DNA from: Rubrivivax gelatinosus
Lineage (GTDB): Bacteria; Pseudomonadota; Gammaproteobacteria; Burkholderiales; Burkholderiaceae_C
Length of the DNA stretch: 64,000 nucleotides
NCBI RefSeq assembly: GCF_004340905.1
Contig: NZ_SLXD01000002.1
Location: 434,001 to 498,000, forward strand
Direction: 5' to 3'
Part shown: positions 45,073 through 60,068 of the stretch, one piece after another
Position numbering within the stretch: position 1 is the first letter of the stretch
How the letters are laid out: every line of letters starts with the position of its first letter
Notes under the pieces: generated by a model
Seen by the model: only the letters and a program-made list of their open reading frames with translations
The model's database searches: none
Told to the model about the DNA's origin: nothing
Position numbers and translations under genes: made by a program

Positions 45073-45375
45073 GTGAACGACTCCATCACCTTGCCGCCGT
45101 CCTTCGTCGCGCTGTACCTGCCCGAAGGCCGCACCCGGCCCGAGCGGCCGCTGCGCGAGATCGCCGAGCGCCACGAACTCTGCGAAGACATGGCCCAGAT
45201 GCTGGCCGAGCCGGCACGCATGCTGCCGCTGGCACTGGGCATCACCGAAGCCGACGTGCTCGAGCGCATGCGCGCCGTGGCCGGCGCCGAGGACACGGGC
45301 CTGCAGCCGGCCGAAGCCGGCTGGGTCGTGCGCCGGCTGGCCGAGGTGCTGGGCTGGCCGGATCCGGGCGCCTGA
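45073..45375 (+). CDS. small conserved hypothetical protein
   Basis: 100 aa from GTG 45073; no other start in the acceptable range. The sequence NDSITLPPSFVALYLPEG ... LREIAERHELCEDMAQMLAE resembles short uncharacterised Burkholderiales proteins. Mostly helical, no signal or membrane segment, one Cys. It is convergent with glgA, ending 9 nt before it, and divergent from the hybrid kinase. Confidence 0.7.
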   Translation: MNDSITLPPSFVALYLPEGRTRPERPLREIAERHELCEDMAQMLAEPARMLPLALGITEADVLERMRAVAGAEDTGLQPAEAGWVVRRLAEVLGWPDPGA

Positions 45376-45384
45376 ATCGGGCGC

Positions 45385-46871
<1,487 letters not shown>

Positions 46872-46875
<4 letters not shown>

Positions 46876-48137
46876 TGCAGCGCGCGCAGCATCTCCCGCG
46901 TGACGAGCACGATGCCGGATTCGGTACGGAAGAAACGCGCCGCATCGGCCGCCGGGTCCTCGCCGATGACCATGCCGTCGGGGATCACGCAGTCGCGGTC
47001 GACCACCACACGCGTGACCCGCGCGTGCCGGCCGATCTGCGCGCCGGGCAGCAGCACCGCCCAGTTGACCGCGGCGTAGGAGTGCACGCGCACCTGCGAG
47101 AACAGCACCGAGCGGTAGACCGCGCCGGAGACGATGCAGCCGCCGGAGACCATCGACTCGATGGCCAGCCCGCGCCGGTCGTCCTGGTTGTGCACGAACT
47201 TCGCCGGCGGCAGCTGCGGCTGGTAGGTCCAGATCGGCCAGTTGGTGTCGTAGAGGTTGAGCAGCGGGTCGGTCGCCGTGAGGTCGATGTTGGCGTCCCA
47301 GTACGCGTCGATCGTGCCGACGTCGCGCCAGTACGGGCCGGTGCCGGCACGCGTGCCGACGCAGCTCAGCTCGAACGGGTGTGCCACCGCGACACCGGCA
47401 CGCACCATCTTGGGGATGATGTCCTTGCCGAAATCGTGGCTCGAGTTCGGGTCGGCCATGTCGCGCTCGAGCTCGCGGTACAGGTAGCGCGCGTTGAAGA
47501 CGTAGATGCCCATGCTGGCGAGCGCGCGGTCGGGCTTGCCCGGCATGCACGGCGGGTCGGCCGGCTTCTCGACGAAGTCCAGGATGCGGCGGCTCTCGTC
47601 GACGTGCATGACACCGAAGGCGGTGGCGTCCATGCGCGGCACCTCGATGCAGCCGACGGTGCATTCGCGGCCCTGGGCCACGTGGTCGGCCAGCATCAGC
47701 GCGTAGTTCTGCTTGTAGACGTGGTCGCCGGCCAGGACGACCACATAGTCCGCCTTGTAGGCCGCCAGGATGTCCTGGTTCTGGTAGACCGCGTCGGCGG
47801 TGCCGCGGTACCAGCTTTCCTCGTCGACACGCTGCTGCGCCGGCAGCAGGTCGACGAACTCGTTCATCTCGGACTTCAGGAAGGCCCAGCCGCGCTGCAG
47901 GTGGCGCAGCAGGCTGTGGCTCTTGTACTGGGTGATGACGCCGATGCGGCGGATGCCCGAGTTCAGGCAGTTGGACAGCGCGAAATCGACGATGCGGAAC
48001 TTGCCACCGAAGTACACCGCGGGCTTGGCGCGGTTGTCGGTGAGGTTCTTCAGACGCGTGCCGCGCCCCCCGGCAAGGACCAGCGCGATCGAACGACGCG
48101 GGAGGTCGAAGCTTGAGGCGGGATCGATGGGTTTCAT
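46872..48137 (-). CDS. glgC: glucose-1-phosphate adenylyltransferase
   Basis: 421 aa from ATG 48137 with AGGAG upstream. Nucleotidyltransferase start [34 protein letters not shown], catalytic loop, and left-handed beta-helix tail ([17 protein letters not shown]...). It makes ADP-glucose, the committed step of glycogen synthesis. Activator/inhibitor pattern cannot be read. Divergent from glgP across a regulated 353-nt gap. Confidence 0.96.
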
Positions 48138-48490
48138 GACTGTCTCCTGGCCGGTATGACGTTCGGTTGAAGCAACGGAATTACAAAGCAGGAACACGCC
48201 CCGTGCCGTCGCATGGCCAACGCGACGTCACGCCAGGGCGCGAAGATGGGGGGAGGAAATGACGCCAACGTGCTGTCGCGACTGCAGTTCGGCGCGTGTG
48301 CGTGGCTAGAATCGTTGTCGGACACCGAAAGCAGGCCGGCATTTTCTGTAGTTTTACTACACGACGATACCGACATCCGGCGTCGTCGCTCGCGCAAGCA
48401 TCCCGGAAATCGGGGACGGCGCGGCACGGCACGGCGCATGCATCGGTGCCGGCCACCGGCCCCGTGTTCGCCCAACCGCTGCAGACCGCC
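48138..48490. other. divergent glycogen promoter region
   Basis: 353 nt between glgC and glgP with no coding ORF. Holds a HexR-like palindrome (48347-48361) and some AT-rich DNA around it; no clear sigma70 pair was resolved. Confidence 0.6.
48347..48361. promoter_or_regulatory. HexR-like operator palindrome
   Basis: TGTAGT-TTT-ACTACA: perfect 6-3-6 palindrome identical in form to the HexR consensus (TGTARTnnnAYTACA). HexR is the KDPG-responsive regulator of central sugar metabolism. It lies 130 nt before glgP and 210 nt before glgC. Confidence 0.65.
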
Positions 48491-50935
<2,445 letters not shown>

Positions 50936-50998
50936 TCCGTCACCGAGGGGCGCGATGATCGCCCCGCCGCCCTGCCCGTCCGAGGAGAACGCGTCTTG

Positions 50999-53170
50999 AT
51001 GCTCGAGCCCCATGTCGTCGATCTGGTCTGCAGCGGGCGCCACGGCGATCCGTTCTCGGTGCTCGGGCCGCACGCCGACGAGACCGGCGCGACCTGGGTC
51101 CGGGCCTTCCTGCCGGGCGCGGCGGCGGTCGAGGCGCTGGGGGTCAAGGGCGGCCGGCGCGGCAAGCTCGCACAGCGCCACCCCGACGGTTTCTTCGAGG
51201 GCAGGCTGCGCACCGGCGGCACCTACCGCCTGGGCGTCACCTGGCACGACGGCAGCACGTCGGTGCTCGAGGACCCGTACCGCTTCGGGGCCGTGCTCGG
51301 CGAGATGGACGTCTGGCTGCTCGGCGAAGGCTCGCACCTGCGGCCCTTCGAGGTGCTGGGCGCGACGCCGCGCACTTTCGACAGCGTCGCCGGCACCGCG
51401 TTCGCGGTCTGGGCACCGAACGCCGAACGTGTCTCGGTCGTCGGCGACTTCAACTTCTGGGACGGCCGCCGCCACCCGATGCGGCTGCGCCGCGAATGCG
51501 GCGTCTGGGAGCTGTTCCTGCCCGGCGTGGGCACGGGCTCGCGCTACAAGTTCGAGATCCTGTCGCGTTCGGGCGAGTTGCTGCCGCTGAAGGCCGACCC
51601 GTATGCGCGCCAGTCCGAGCTGCGCCCGGCCACGGCCAGCGTCGTCGCGCAGATGCCGCTGCCGGTGCCACCGTCGTCGCAACGCCAGCACGCCAACGCG
51701 CTGGACGCGCCGCTGTCCATCTACGAGGTGCACCTGGGCAGCTGGCGGCGCAAGCCCGAGGACGGCAACCGCTGGCTGAACTGGGACGAACTCGCCGACG
51801 AGCTGATCGCCTACGCCCAGGACATGGGCTTCACGCACCTGGAGCTGCTGCCGGTCAGCGAGCACCCGTTCGACGGCTCCTGGGGCTACCAGCCGCTCGG
51901 GATGTACGCGCCGACCTCGCGTTTCGGCGACGCCGAAGGCTTCCGCCGCTTCGTCGACCGGGCGCACGAGGCCGGCGTCGGCGTGCTGCTGGACTGGGTG
52001 CCGGCGCACTTCCCCGGCGACGCCCACGGGCTGGCGCAGTTCGACGGCACCCACCTCTACGAGTACGCCGACCCGCGCGAAGGTTTCCACAACGACTGGA
52101 ACTCGCTGATCTACAACTACGGCCGCACCGAGGTGCGCAACTTCCTCGTCGGCAGCGCGCTGTACTGGCTCGAGCGCTTCGGCGTCGACGGCCTGCGCGT
52201 CGACGCGGTGGCCTCGATGCTGTACCGCGACTACAGCCGCAAGGCCGGCGAGTGGATCCCCAACGTGCACGGCGGCCGCGAGAACCTCGAGGCCATCGCC
52301 TTCGTCAAGCGCACCAACGAGGTCATCGGCAACGAACGCGCGCAGGCGATCACGATCGCCGAGGAGTCGACCGCCTTCCCCTCGGTCTCGCGCCCGACCT
52401 ACGCCGGCGGCCTGGGCTTCCACTTCAAGTGGAACATGGGCTGGATGCACGACACGCTGAAGTACATGGCGCGCGAACCGGTGCACCGGCGCTTCCACCA
52501 CGGCGAGATGACCTTCGGGCTGATCTACGCCTTCCACGAGAACTTCATCCTGCCGCTCTCGCACGACGAGGTCGTGCACGGCAAGGGCTCGTTGCTGGGC
52601 AAGATGCCGGGCGACCGCTGGCAGCAGTTCGCCAACCTGCGCGCCTACTACGGCTTCATGTGGGGCCACCCGGGCAAGAAGCTGCTGTTCATGGGCGGCG
52701 AGTTCGCCCAGCAAGCCGAGTGGAACCACGACCAGAGCCTGGACTGGCACCTGCTCGGTGACGAGCAGCACGCCGGCACGCAGCGCCTGGTGCGCGACCT
52801 GAACCGCCTGTACCGCGGCAGCCCGGCGCTGTACACACGCGACTTCAGCGGCGACGGCTTCGAGTGGATCTGCCACGACGCCGCCGACGAGAGCCTGCTG
52901 AGCTTCGTGCGCCGTGGCCGCGACGGCCAGCTGATGCTGGTGGTCAGCAACTTCACGCCGGTCGTGCGCCACGGCTACCGCGTCGGCGTGCCGGCGGCCG
53001 GGCGCTGGATCGAACGCCTGAACACCGACTCGGGCTACTACGGCGGCGGCAATGTCGGCACGCCGTACGGCGCCGCGGCCAGCGAGCCGCAGCCCTGGCA
53101 GGGCCGCGACCAGTCGATCGTCGTCACGATCCCGCCGCTGGCCACGGTGTTCTTCGAATGGACCGCCTGA
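50999..53170 (+). CDS. glgB: 1,4-alpha-glucan branching enzyme
   Basis: 723 aa. ATG 50999 chosen; TTG 50996 is in frame and better spaced from AGGAG (50982-50986). N-terminal CBM48, then a GH13 barrel with [14 protein letters not shown], nucleophile region [15 protein letters not shown], acid EEST and [13 protein letters not shown]. It introduces alpha-1,6 branches. Its 3' end overlaps the glgX start. Confidence 0.95.
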   Translation: MLEPHVVDLVCSGRHGDPFSVLGPHADETGATWVRAFLPGAAAVEALGVKGGRRGKLAQRHPDGFFEGRLRTGGTYRLGVTWHDGSTSVLEDPYRFGAVLGEMDVWLLGEGSHLRPFEVLGATPRTFDSVAGTAFAVWAPNAERVSVVGDFNFWDGRRHPMRLRRECGVWELFLPGVGTGSRYKFEILSRSGELLPLKADPYARQSELRPATASVVAQMPLPVPPSSQRQHANALDAPLSIYEVHLGSWRRKPEDGNRWLNWDELADELIAYAQDMGFTHLELLPVSEHPFDGSWGYQPLGMYAPTSRFGDAEGFRRFVDRAHEAGVGVLLDWVPAHFPGDAHGLAQFDGTHLYEYADPREGFHNDWNSLIYNYGRTEVRNFLVGSALYWLERFGVDGLRVDAVASMLYRDYSRKAGEWIPNVHGGRENLEAIAFVKRTNEVIGNERAQAITIAEESTAFPSVSRPTYAGGLGFHFKWNMGWMHDTLKYMAREPVHRRFHHGEMTFGLIYAFHENFILPLSHDEVVHGKGSLLGKMPGDRWQQFANLRAYYGFMWGHPGKKLLFMGGEFAQQAEWNHDQSLDWHLLGDEQHAGTQRLVRDLNRLYRGSPALYTRDFSGDGFEWICHDAADESLLSFVRRGRDGQLMLVVSNFTPVVRHGYRVGVPAAGRWIERLNTDSGYYGGGNVGTPYGAAASEPQPWQGRDQSIVVTIPPLATVFFEWTA

Positions 53171-55221
53171 ACGGCATGCTCCAGGCCGGCCGCTCGTGGC
53201 CGCTGGGCGCGAGCTGGGACGGCCACGGCGTCAACTTCGCGGTCTTCTCGGCACACGCCGTGGCCGTGGAGCTGTGCCTGTTCGACGCCGAGGGCGCGCA
53301 CGAGATCGCCCGCGCGGCCCTGCCGGCGCAGAGCGCCGACGTCTGGCACGGTTACCTGCCCGGCGCCAAACCGGGGCTGATCTACGGCCTGCGCGCCCAC
53401 GGCCCCTGGCGTCCGGAACGTGGCCACCGCTTCAACCCGCACAAGCTGCTGCTGGACCCCTGGGCACGCGAGATCGTCGGCAGCTTCGACTGGAACGGCC
53501 CGCACTTCGCCAACGACCGCGAACATCCGCTGGACCTGGACCTGCACGACAACGCCCGCCAGGCGCTGAAGGCGCGTGTCGTGCACGACCACGTCGACTG
53601 GCACGGCGACCGCCATCCGCGCACGCCGCTGGCCGACACCGTGATCTACGAGCTGCACGTCAAGGGCTTCACGCGCCGCATGCCCGGCGTGCCCGAGGCG
53701 CTGCGCGGCAGCTACGCCGGGCTGGCCTCGGATGCGGCCATCGCCCACCTGCGCCGGCTCGGCGTCACCGCCGTCGAGCTGCTGCCGGTGCACCAGCACC
53801 TGGACGAGCAGCGGCTGGCCGCCAGCGGGCTCGGCAACTACTGGGGCTACAACACCGTCGGCTTCTTCTGCCCCGAGCCACGCTACGCCGCCACCGGCCA
53901 CCCGCGCGACGAGTTCCGCACGATGGTGCGGCGACTGCACGCCGCAGGCATCGAGGTCATCCTCGACGTCGTCTTCAACCACACCGCCGAGAGCGACGAA
54001 CACGGGCCGACGATCAGCTGGCGCGGCCTGGACAACGCCAGCTGGTACCGGCTGCCCGCCGAGCAGCGCTCGGCCTACGAGAACATCACCGGCACCGGCA
54101 ACGCGCTGGACCTGCGCCAACCGCGCGTGCTGCAGATGGTGCTCGACAGCCTGCGCTACTGGGTGCAGGAGATGCACGTCGACGGCTTCCGCTTCGACCT
54201 CGCGCCGGTGCTGGCGCGCGGCGACTGGGGTTTCGAGGCCTCGGGCGGCTTCTTCAAGGCGCTGGCGCAGGACCCGGTGCTCGCCGGCGCCAAGCTGATC
54301 GCCGAGCCCTGGGACCTCGGCCCCGGCGGCTACCAGCTCGGCCACTTCCCGAGCGACTGGCTGGAGTGGAACGACCGCTTCCGCGACTGCGCACGTGCCT
54401 TCTGGCTCGGCGGGGATTGCACGCGTGGCGAACTCGCGCTGCGCGTGGCGGGTTCGTCGGACATCTTCCAGGCGCGGCGCCGGCCGCCCACCGAGTCGGT
54501 GAACTACGCCGTCTCGCACGACGGTTTCACGCTCGCCGACCTGGTGAGTTACGACTTCCGCCACAACGAGGCCAACCTCGAGGGCAACCGCGACGGCCAT
54601 GGCCACAACCTGAGCTGGAACTGCGGCGTCGAGGGCCCGAGCGACGACCCCGACGTGCTGCGCCTGCGCCAGCGCCTGCAGCGCGCGCTGCTGGCCACCG
54701 TGCTGCTGTCGCAGGGCACGCCGATGCTGGCGGCCGGCGACGAGCTCGGCCACACCCAGCACGGCAACAACAACCCGTACTGCCAGGACAACGAGACGAC
54801 GTGGATCGACTGGAGCCGCGCCGACGAGGCCCTGATCGCCTTCACCGCCCACGTCATCGCGCTCCGGCGGCGCTACCTGCCGCTGTCGCAGCGCTGGTAC
54901 ACCGGGCTGCAGGACATGCGCGGCCGCCACGACCTGAGCTGGCTGCGCCGCGACGGGCAGGTGATGTCGCTGGCCGACTGGAACGACCGCGTCTCGCGCG
55001 TGCTCGGCGCCTACATCGGCGCCCCCGGGCGCACCGACTCGCCGCTGCTGCTGCTGGTCAACGCCGTCGATGCCGACACCGGATTCCGGCTGCCGCCGGG
55101 CGACTGGCACGCCGAACTCGACACCGCCGAGCCCGACGGCCGCAGCCGCTGGCGCGGCAGCAACGTCGACTTCCCGCTGCGCGCACGCAGCCTCGTCCTG
55201 CTGCGCAACGCCGCGGCCTGA
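53158..55221 (+). CDS. glgX: glycogen debranching enzyme (isoamylase type)
   Basis: 687 aa from ATG 53158, inside the end of glgB. CBM48-like N-domain ([16 protein letters not shown]), GH13 motifs: [23 protein letters not shown] (nucleophile Asp), [14 protein letters not shown] and [13 protein letters not shown]. It removes alpha-1,6 branches from phosphorylase-limit dextrin. Operon member. Confidence 0.95.
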   Translation: MDRLNGMLQAGRSWPLGASWDGHGVNFAVFSAHAVAVELCLFDAEGAHEIARAALPAQSADVWHGYLPGAKPGLIYGLRAHGPWRPERGHRFNPHKLLLDPWAREIVGSFDWNGPHFANDREHPLDLDLHDNARQALKARVVHDHVDWHGDRHPRTPLADTVIYELHVKGFTRRMPGVPEALRGSYAGLASDAAIAHLRRLGVTAVELLPVHQHLDEQRLAASGLGNYWGYNTVGFFCPEPRYAATGHPRDEFRTMVRRLHAAGIEVILDVVFNHTAESDEHGPTISWRGLDNASWYRLPAEQRSAYENITGTGNALDLRQPRVLQMVLDSLRYWVQEMHVDGFRFDLAPVLARGDWGFEASGGFFKALAQDPVLAGAKLIAEPWDLGPGGYQLGHFPSDWLEWNDRFRDCARAFWLGGDCTRGELALRVAGSSDIFQARRRPPTESVNYAVSHDGFTLADLVSYDFRHNEANLEGNRDGHGHNLSWNCGVEGPSDDPDVLRLRQRLQRALLATVLLSQGTPMLAAGDELGHTQHGNNNPYCQDNETTWIDWSRADEALIAFTAHVIALRRRYLPLSQRWYTGLQDMRGRHDLSWLRRDGQVMSLADWNDRVSRVLGAYIGAPGRTDSPLLLLVNAVDADTGFRLPPGDWHAELDTAEPDGRSRWRGSNVDFPLRARSLVLLRNAAA

Positions 55222-55234
55222 CCCGGAGGGCACG

Positions 55235-56734
55235 ATGCGACTTCCCCGATCGAGCGGGATCCTGCTGCACCCCACCTCGCTGCCCGGCCCGCACGGGTCG
55301 GGCGACCTGGGGCCGGCGGCCTACCACTTCGTCGACTGGCTCGCCAGCGCCGGCCAGCGCCTGTGGCAGGTGCTGCCGCTGGGGGGCATCGGCCCCGGCG
55401 ACTCGCCCTACATGAGCCCGTCGGCGTTTGCCGGCAACGTGCTGCTGATCGACCTGGGCGAGCTGCACGGCCAGGGCTGGCTCGACACGGCCGACCTGGA
55501 GCCGGCTCCCGGGCTGTTCGCCACCCACGTCGACTACCGGGCCGTCACCCGCTTCCGCATGGAACGCCTGGCGCGCGCCGCGGCAGGATTCGCCGCGTCG
55601 GCCAGCGAGACGTCGCGCGCGGCCTTCGACGCCTTCTGCGAGTCGCACCGCGACTGGCTCGACGATTACGCGCTGTTCATGGCCCTGAGCGAGGCCCACG
55701 AAGGCGTCGACTGGTGCGACTGGGCCCCCGGCCTGGCGTTGCGCCGCCCCGGCGCGCTCGGCGCGGCGCGCCGCGCGCATGCCGAGCGCATCGGCTTCTG
55801 GCGCTTCTGCCAGTGGAACTTCTTCCGCCAGTGGGCGCAGCTGCGCGAGTACGCGGCGCGCAAGGGCGTGAGGATCGTCGGCGACGCGCCGATCTTCATC
55901 GCCCACCACAGCGCCGACGTCTGGTCCCGGCCGGGACTCTTCGAGCTCGACGCCGAAGGCCGGCCGACCGTCGTCGCCGGTGTGCCGCCGGACTTCTTCA
56001 GCGCCACCGGCCAGCGCTGGGGCAACCCGGTGTACCGCTGGAGCGCGCACGCCGCGGACGGTTACGCCTGGTGGATCGAGCGGCTGCGGCGCAGTTTCGA
56101 ACTCTTCGACCTGGTGCGCATCGACCATTTCCGCGGGTTTGCCGCTCACTGGGAGATCCCGGCGTCGGAGCCGACGGCGGTCAACGGCCGCTGGGTGCCG
56201 GGCCCGGGAGAAGCACTGTTCAAGACCGTGGAGCAGGCGCTGGGCGTGCTGCCGCTGCTGGCCGAGGACCTGGGCGTCATCACGCCCGACGTCGAGGCGC
56301 TGCGCCGGCGTTTCGAGTTCCCCGGCATGCTGATCCTGCAGTTCGCCTTCGGCGGCGACGCGGCCAACCGTTACCTACCCCACAACCACGAGCACGACGC
56401 CGTGGTCTACACCGGCACGCACGACAACGACACGGTGACGGGCTGGTGGGCCGGTGCGTCCGACCGCGAACGCCATTTCGCCCGCGGCTACTTCGGCGTC
56501 GACGGCCACGACATGCCGTGGACGCTGATCCGCGCCGCCTGCATGAGCGTGGCCGACACCGCGATCCACCCGATGCAGGACGTGCTCGGCCTGGGCGGCG
56601 AACACCGCATGAACCGCCCCGGCGCCGACGAAGGCTGCTGGCGCTGGCGCTTCCAGTGGCACGACGTGCAGCCCTGGCACGGGCGCCGGCTGCAGGAGTT
56701 CTGCCGCCTCTACGGGCGACTGCCGGCCGCCTGA
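55235..56734 (+). CDS. malQ: 4-alpha-glucanotransferase (amylomaltase)
   Basis: 499 aa, ATG 55235 behind GGAGGG. GH77 motifs: RSSGILLHPTSLPGPHGSGDLG at the N-terminus, DAPIFIAHHSADVW, LVRIDHFRGFAAHWEIP (nucleophile Asp), LAEDLGVITPDV (acid Glu) and TGTHDNDTVTGWW. It shuffles maltodextrins released by GlgX and GlgP. Last gene of the glycogen operon. Confidence 0.95.
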   Translation: MRLPRSSGILLHPTSLPGPHGSGDLGPAAYHFVDWLASAGQRLWQVLPLGGIGPGDSPYMSPSAFAGNVLLIDLGELHGQGWLDTADLEPAPGLFATHVDYRAVTRFRMERLARAAAGFAASASETSRAAFDAFCESHRDWLDDYALFMALSEAHEGVDWCDWAPGLALRRPGALGAARRAHAERIGFWRFCQWNFFRQWAQLREYAARKGVRIVGDAPIFIAHHSADVWSRPGLFELDAEGRPTVVAGVPPDFFSATGQRWGNPVYRWSAHAADGYAWWIERLRRSFELFDLVRIDHFRGFAAHWEIPASEPTAVNGRWVPGPGEALFKTVEQALGVLPLLAEDLGVITPDVEALRRRFEFPGMLILQFAFGGDAANRYLPHNHEHDAVVYTGTHDNDTVTGWWAGASDRERHFARGYFGVDGHDMPWTLIRAACMSVADTAIHPMQDVLGLGGEHRMNRPGADEGCWRWRFQWHDVQPWHGRRLQEFCRLYGRLPAA

Positions 56735-56756
56735 GGAGCCGGCGGCCACGGCCGAG

Positions 56757-56782
56757 AAAAAAGGGCGCCCGAGGGCGCCCTT
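56757..56782 (-). terminator. intrinsic terminator, Liv-type gene 2 (minus strand)
   Basis: Palindrome AAGGGCGCCC-ga-GGGCGCCCTT; on the minus strand it runs into TTTTTT. It also follows malQ by 22 nt and may end both transcripts. Confidence 0.85.
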
Positions 56783-56803
56783 CGTGTCTCGTGTGCCGAA
56801 GAC

Positions 56804-57946
56804 TCAGCGCACGACGGCGATCTGCTCGCGCTTGCCCGCCTTGTAGGTGTAGAGCGTCAGGGCGCCGTTCTTGATGTCGCCCTTCTCGTCGAAGGAGATC
56901 GTGCCCGTCACGCCGTCGTAGCCGCTGGTCTTGGCCAGCACCGGCAGGTACTTGGCCGGGTCGGCGGAACCGGCCTTGACCATCGCGTCGGCCATCACCA
57001 TCGTGGCGTCGTAGACGTACGGGGCGTAGATCTGGACGTCGGCGTTGAACTTCTTCTTGAAGTCGGCCTTGAACTTGTCGAGCTTGACCTTGCCCGCGCC
57101 GTCCACACCGCCGGCTTCGGCGCAGAAGACCTGGCTGTCGGCCATCGTGCCGGCGGCCAGCTTGGGCAGCTCGCCCGAGCAGATGCCGTCGCCGCCCATG
57201 AACTTGGCGGTGATGCCCAGCTGCTTCATCTGGCGCAGCATCGGGCCGGCCACGGCGTCCATGCCGCCGAAGAAGATGACGTCGGGCTTCTTGGCCTTCA
57301 GGCCGGTCAGGATGGCGGTGAAGTCGGTCGCCTTGTCGTTCGTGAACTCGCGGCCGACGACGTTGCCGCCGGCGGCCTTCACGCCCTTGGCGAACTCCTC
57401 GGCGACACCCTGGCCGTAGGCCGTGCGGTCGTCGATGACGGCGATGTTCTTGCCCTTGAGTTCGGTGACGGCGTACTTGCCCAGCGTGCCGCCCAGATGC
57501 ACGTCGTCGGCGACGACGCGGAAGGTCGTCTTGTAGCCGTTACGCGTGTACTTGGGGTTGGTGGCCGACGGGCTGATCTGCGGAATGCCTGCATCCGAAT
57601 AGATCTTCGAGGCCGGAATCGTGGTGCCCGAGTTCAGGTGGCCGATGACACCGTTGACCTTGCTGTCGACGAGCTTCTGCGCCGCGGCGGTGCCTTGCTT
57701 CGGGTCGGCCGCATCGTCTTCGGCCAGCAGTTCCCACTTGACCTTCTTGCCGCCGATCGTCGCGCCCTTGGCGTTGAGCTCGTCGATGGCCATGCGGGCG
57801 CCGTTCTCGTTGTCCTTGCCCAGGTGCGCGATGCCACCGCTGGTCGGACCGACGTGGCCGATCTTGACGACCATGTCCTGGGCGTACACCGCGCCGGTCA
57901 TCAGGATGGCGGCCGCGCCGACGACCACATTGAGCTTGAATTGCAT
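56804..57946 (-). CDS. Liv-type periplasmic amino-acid binding protein (paralogue)
   Basis: 380 aa from ATG 57946 (GGAGG upstream). Signal peptide (AAAILMTGAVYAQ), then the same type I binding fold as the protein at 35109-36251, colinear without gaps over most of its length (AEDDAADPKQGTAAAQKL, VIGHLNSGTTIPA, GGMDAVAGPMLRQMKQLGIT, FMGGDGIC). It has no glycine aptamer in its leader but a palindrome at 57970-57986. Branched-chain amino acid or related uptake; transporter genes elsewhere. Strong signal peptide and terminator suggest high expression. Confidence 0.9.
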   Translation of the reverse strand: MQFKLNVVVGAAAILMTGAVYAQDMVVKIGHVGPTSGGIAHLGKDNENGARMAIDELNAKGATIGGKKVKWELLAEDDAADPKQGTAAAQKLVDSKVNGVIGHLNSGTTIPASKIYSDAGIPQISPSATNPKYTRNGYKTTFRVVADDVHLGGTLGKYAVTELKGKNIAVIDDRTAYGQGVAEEFAKGVKAAGGNVVGREFTNDKATDFTAILTGLKAKKPDVIFFGGMDAVAGPMLRQMKQLGITAKFMGGDGICSGELPKLAAGTMADSQVFCAEAGGVDGAGKVKLDKFKADFKKKFNADVQIYAPYVYDATMVMADAMVKAGSADPAKYLPVLAKTSGYDGVTGTISFDEKGDIKNGALTLYTYKAGKREQIAVVR

Positions 57947-57969
57947 GCTGGAAAGCCTCCGGTGAAGGT

Positions 57970-57986
57970 TGTCGATTGACTCGACA
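57970..57986. promoter_or_regulatory. inverted repeat upstream of Liv-type gene 2
   Basis: TGTCGA-ttgac-TCGACA, 6-bp perfect arms with 5-nt spacer, 24 nt before the gene start. It could be an operator or a small leader hairpin; no regulator can be named. Confidence 0.4.
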
Positions 57987-58122
57987 CTAAGGATGTAAGC
58001 GCTTGGAACAACAATACTCGAAAAGCACCTGTCGCCGACTCCGTGACAGCCCGCGGACGACAAGCGGCGTTTCGGTGCCGCTACAACGCAACAGCCGTGC
58101 CCTGAAGAGACAGGGTAAGTGC

Positions 58123-58557
58123 CTAGTTATTCGCCGCCGAATGGTGCGTCGGCACCATTCCATGCGCTTTCCAGGTGCGCCAGCGCTCGCGCGCCGCACC
58201 GGCTTCGTCCGGCGTGTCGCCGACGATCTCGATGACGCGCACAAAGCGTGCAGCCGACACGGGGACTTCGGCGCCCAGGTTCAGGAGGATGTCCGGCGCC
58301 TCGGCCGGGGGCTCGCCGTCGACGAGCCAGATCGGCGTGCGCGCGGCCTGCGCCGTCCCGGCGTTGGCCGCGCTCACGCGCAGATGGGGCACGAAGTCGC
58401 GTTCGTCGAAGGTCCACAGCGCGCGGTCCAGCGCCGCGAGCGCAGGCCCCGGCGCCGTGACGACGACACGCGCGCCCTGGCGGCAGGCCTTGCGCAGCAT
58501 CCGGCACGCGAAGCCCAGCGGCTCGGCGATGCCGGTGTGGAAGACGACCTCGGCCAC
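58123..58557 (-). CDS. holC: DNA polymerase III chi subunit
   Basis: 144 aa from GTG 58557; reads VAEVVFHTGIAEPLGFACRMLRKACRQG, then RVVVTAP and DFVPHLRVSAAN, WLVDGEPPAE, LLNLGAEVP. This is the HolC pattern. It links the clamp loader to SSB. It lies 14 nt after pepA, the classic pepA-holC order of proteobacteria. Confidence 0.88.
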   Translation of the reverse strand: MAEVVFHTGIAEPLGFACRMLRKACRQGARVVVTAPGPALAALDRALWTFDERDFVPHLRVSAANAGTAQAARTPIWLVDGEPPAEAPDILLNLGAEVPVSAARFVRVIEIVGDTPDEAGAARERWRTWKAHGMVPTHHSAANN

Positions 58558-58571
58558 GGCCCCGCGCCGGA

Positions 58572-60041
58572 TCAGCGCGCGGCGGCGCGCTGCAGCAGGA
58601 AGTGCGTCAAGAGCGGCACCGGGCGGCCGGTGGCGCCCTTGGCGGCACCGGACTTCCAGGCCGTGCCGGCGATGTCCAGGTGCGCCCAGCGCTGCTGGGC
58701 GGCGAAGCGCTTGAGGAACATCGCCGCGGTGATCGAGCCGCCGGCGCGCGGGCCGACGTTGCCCATGTCGGCGAAGCTGCTCTTCAGGCCCTCGTCGTAC
58801 TCCTCGTCCAGCGGCAGGCGCCAGGCGGGGTCGAGCGCGGCCTCGCCGGCGGCCAGCAGCTCGGCGGCCAGCGCGTCGTCCGGGCTGAAGAGGCCCGAGC
58901 GGTGGTGGCCCAGCGCGATGACGCAGGCGCCGGTCAGCGTCGCGACGTCGACGATGGCCGCGGGCTTGAAGCGCTCGGCGTAGGTCAGCGCGTCGCACAG
59001 GATCAGCCGGCCTTCGGCGTCGGTGTTCAGGATCTCGATCGTCTGGCCCGACAGGCTGGTGACGACGTCGCCCGGCTTGACCGCGCGCCCGCTGGGCAGG
59101 TTCTCGCAGGCCGGCACGATGGCCACGACGTTGAGCTTCAGGCCGAGTTCGGCGACGGCGCGCATCGTGCCCAGCACGCTGGCCGCGCCGCCCATGTCGA
59201 ACTTCATCTCGTCCATCTCGGCCGAGGGCTTGATCGAGATGCCGCCGGAGTCGAAGGTGATGCCCTTGCCGACCAGCACCACCGGCGCCTCGGCCTTGGC
59301 CGCGCCCTGCCAGCGCGCGACGATGAACTTCAGCGGCTCGTCCGAACCTTGCGCCACCGCGAGGAAGGCGCCCATGCCGAGCTTCTCGACGTCCTTGCGC
59401 TCGAGCACCTCGACCTTCAGGCCGTGCTCCTTGCCCAGCGACTTGGCGGTCTGCGCCAGGTAGGTCGGCGTGCAGTGGTTGCCCGGGCGGTTGGCGCACT
59501 CGCGCGCCAGCTCGACGCCGGCGGCGACGGCACGGCCGACGCGCAGGCCTTCGTCGACGGCGGCGGCTTCGGCCTTGGTGCAGACCAGCGTCACCGACGC
59601 CAGCTTGGGCGCCGCCGGGGCGCTCGGCTTGGTCGCGCGGTAGACGTACAGCGTCTCGGCGACGGCGGTGACGACGGCCTCGCCGTGCGCAGCGTCCAGC
59701 GCCTCGAAGCCGACCGCGGCGATCGCCAGGTCCTTCGTGCCGCCGCTCTTGAGCGCGGCGACGCCGGCGGCCACCGCCTTGCGCAGTGCCTTGGCGCTGG
59801 CGGCCTCGCCGGCGGCGACGACGGCCAGGCGTGCGGCCTTGAGCCCCTGCACGCGGTGGGCGTAGAACACATGGCCCGGCTTGAAGACAAAGTCACCGGC
59901 TTCGACCGCGCTCTCCAGCACCGCCGCGACGGCTTTGGGCAGCCCCGGCGGCAGCGACGCGCCAGCCAGCACGACCAACAGCGCGTCGGCGCTCGTGGCG
60001 CCCCAGCCTGCCGTGCCCGCCACCTGCGTCTTGAAGTCCAT
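58572..60041 (-). CDS. pepA: leucyl aminopeptidase (M17)
   Basis: 489 aa from ATG 60041 (four codons inside an earlier ATG; GGGGGT upstream). C-terminal M17 motifs: [17 protein letters not shown] (Lys/Asp metal ligands), [31 protein letters not shown] and [11 protein letters not shown]. Dimanganese/zinc hexameric exopeptidase; also a regulator of carAB and xer recombination in E. coli. Divergent from lptF. Confidence 0.95.
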   Translation of the reverse strand: MDFKTQVAGTAGWGATSADALLVVLAGASLPPGLPKAVAAVLESAVEAGDFVFKPGHVFYAHRVQGLKAARLAVVAAGEAASAKALRKAVAAGVAALKSGGTKDLAIAAVGFEALDAAHGEAVVTAVAETLYVYRATKPSAPAAPKLASVTLVCTKAEAAAVDEGLRVGRAVAAGVELARECANRPGNHCTPTYLAQTAKSLGKEHGLKVEVLERKDVEKLGMGAFLAVAQGSDEPLKFIVARWQGAAKAEAPVVLVGKGITFDSGGISIKPSAEMDEMKFDMGGAASVLGTMRAVAELGLKLNVVAIVPACENLPSGRAVKPGDVVTSLSGQTIEILNTDAEGRLILCDALTYAERFKPAAIVDVATLTGACVIALGHHRSGLFSPDDALAAELLAAGEAALDPAWRLPLDEEYDEGLKSSFADMGNVGPRAGGSITAAMFLKRFAAQQRWAHLDIAGTAWKSGAAKGATGRPVPLLTHFLLQRAAAR

Positions 60042-60068
60042 AATTACCCCCATTCAGAAGAGCCGAAG

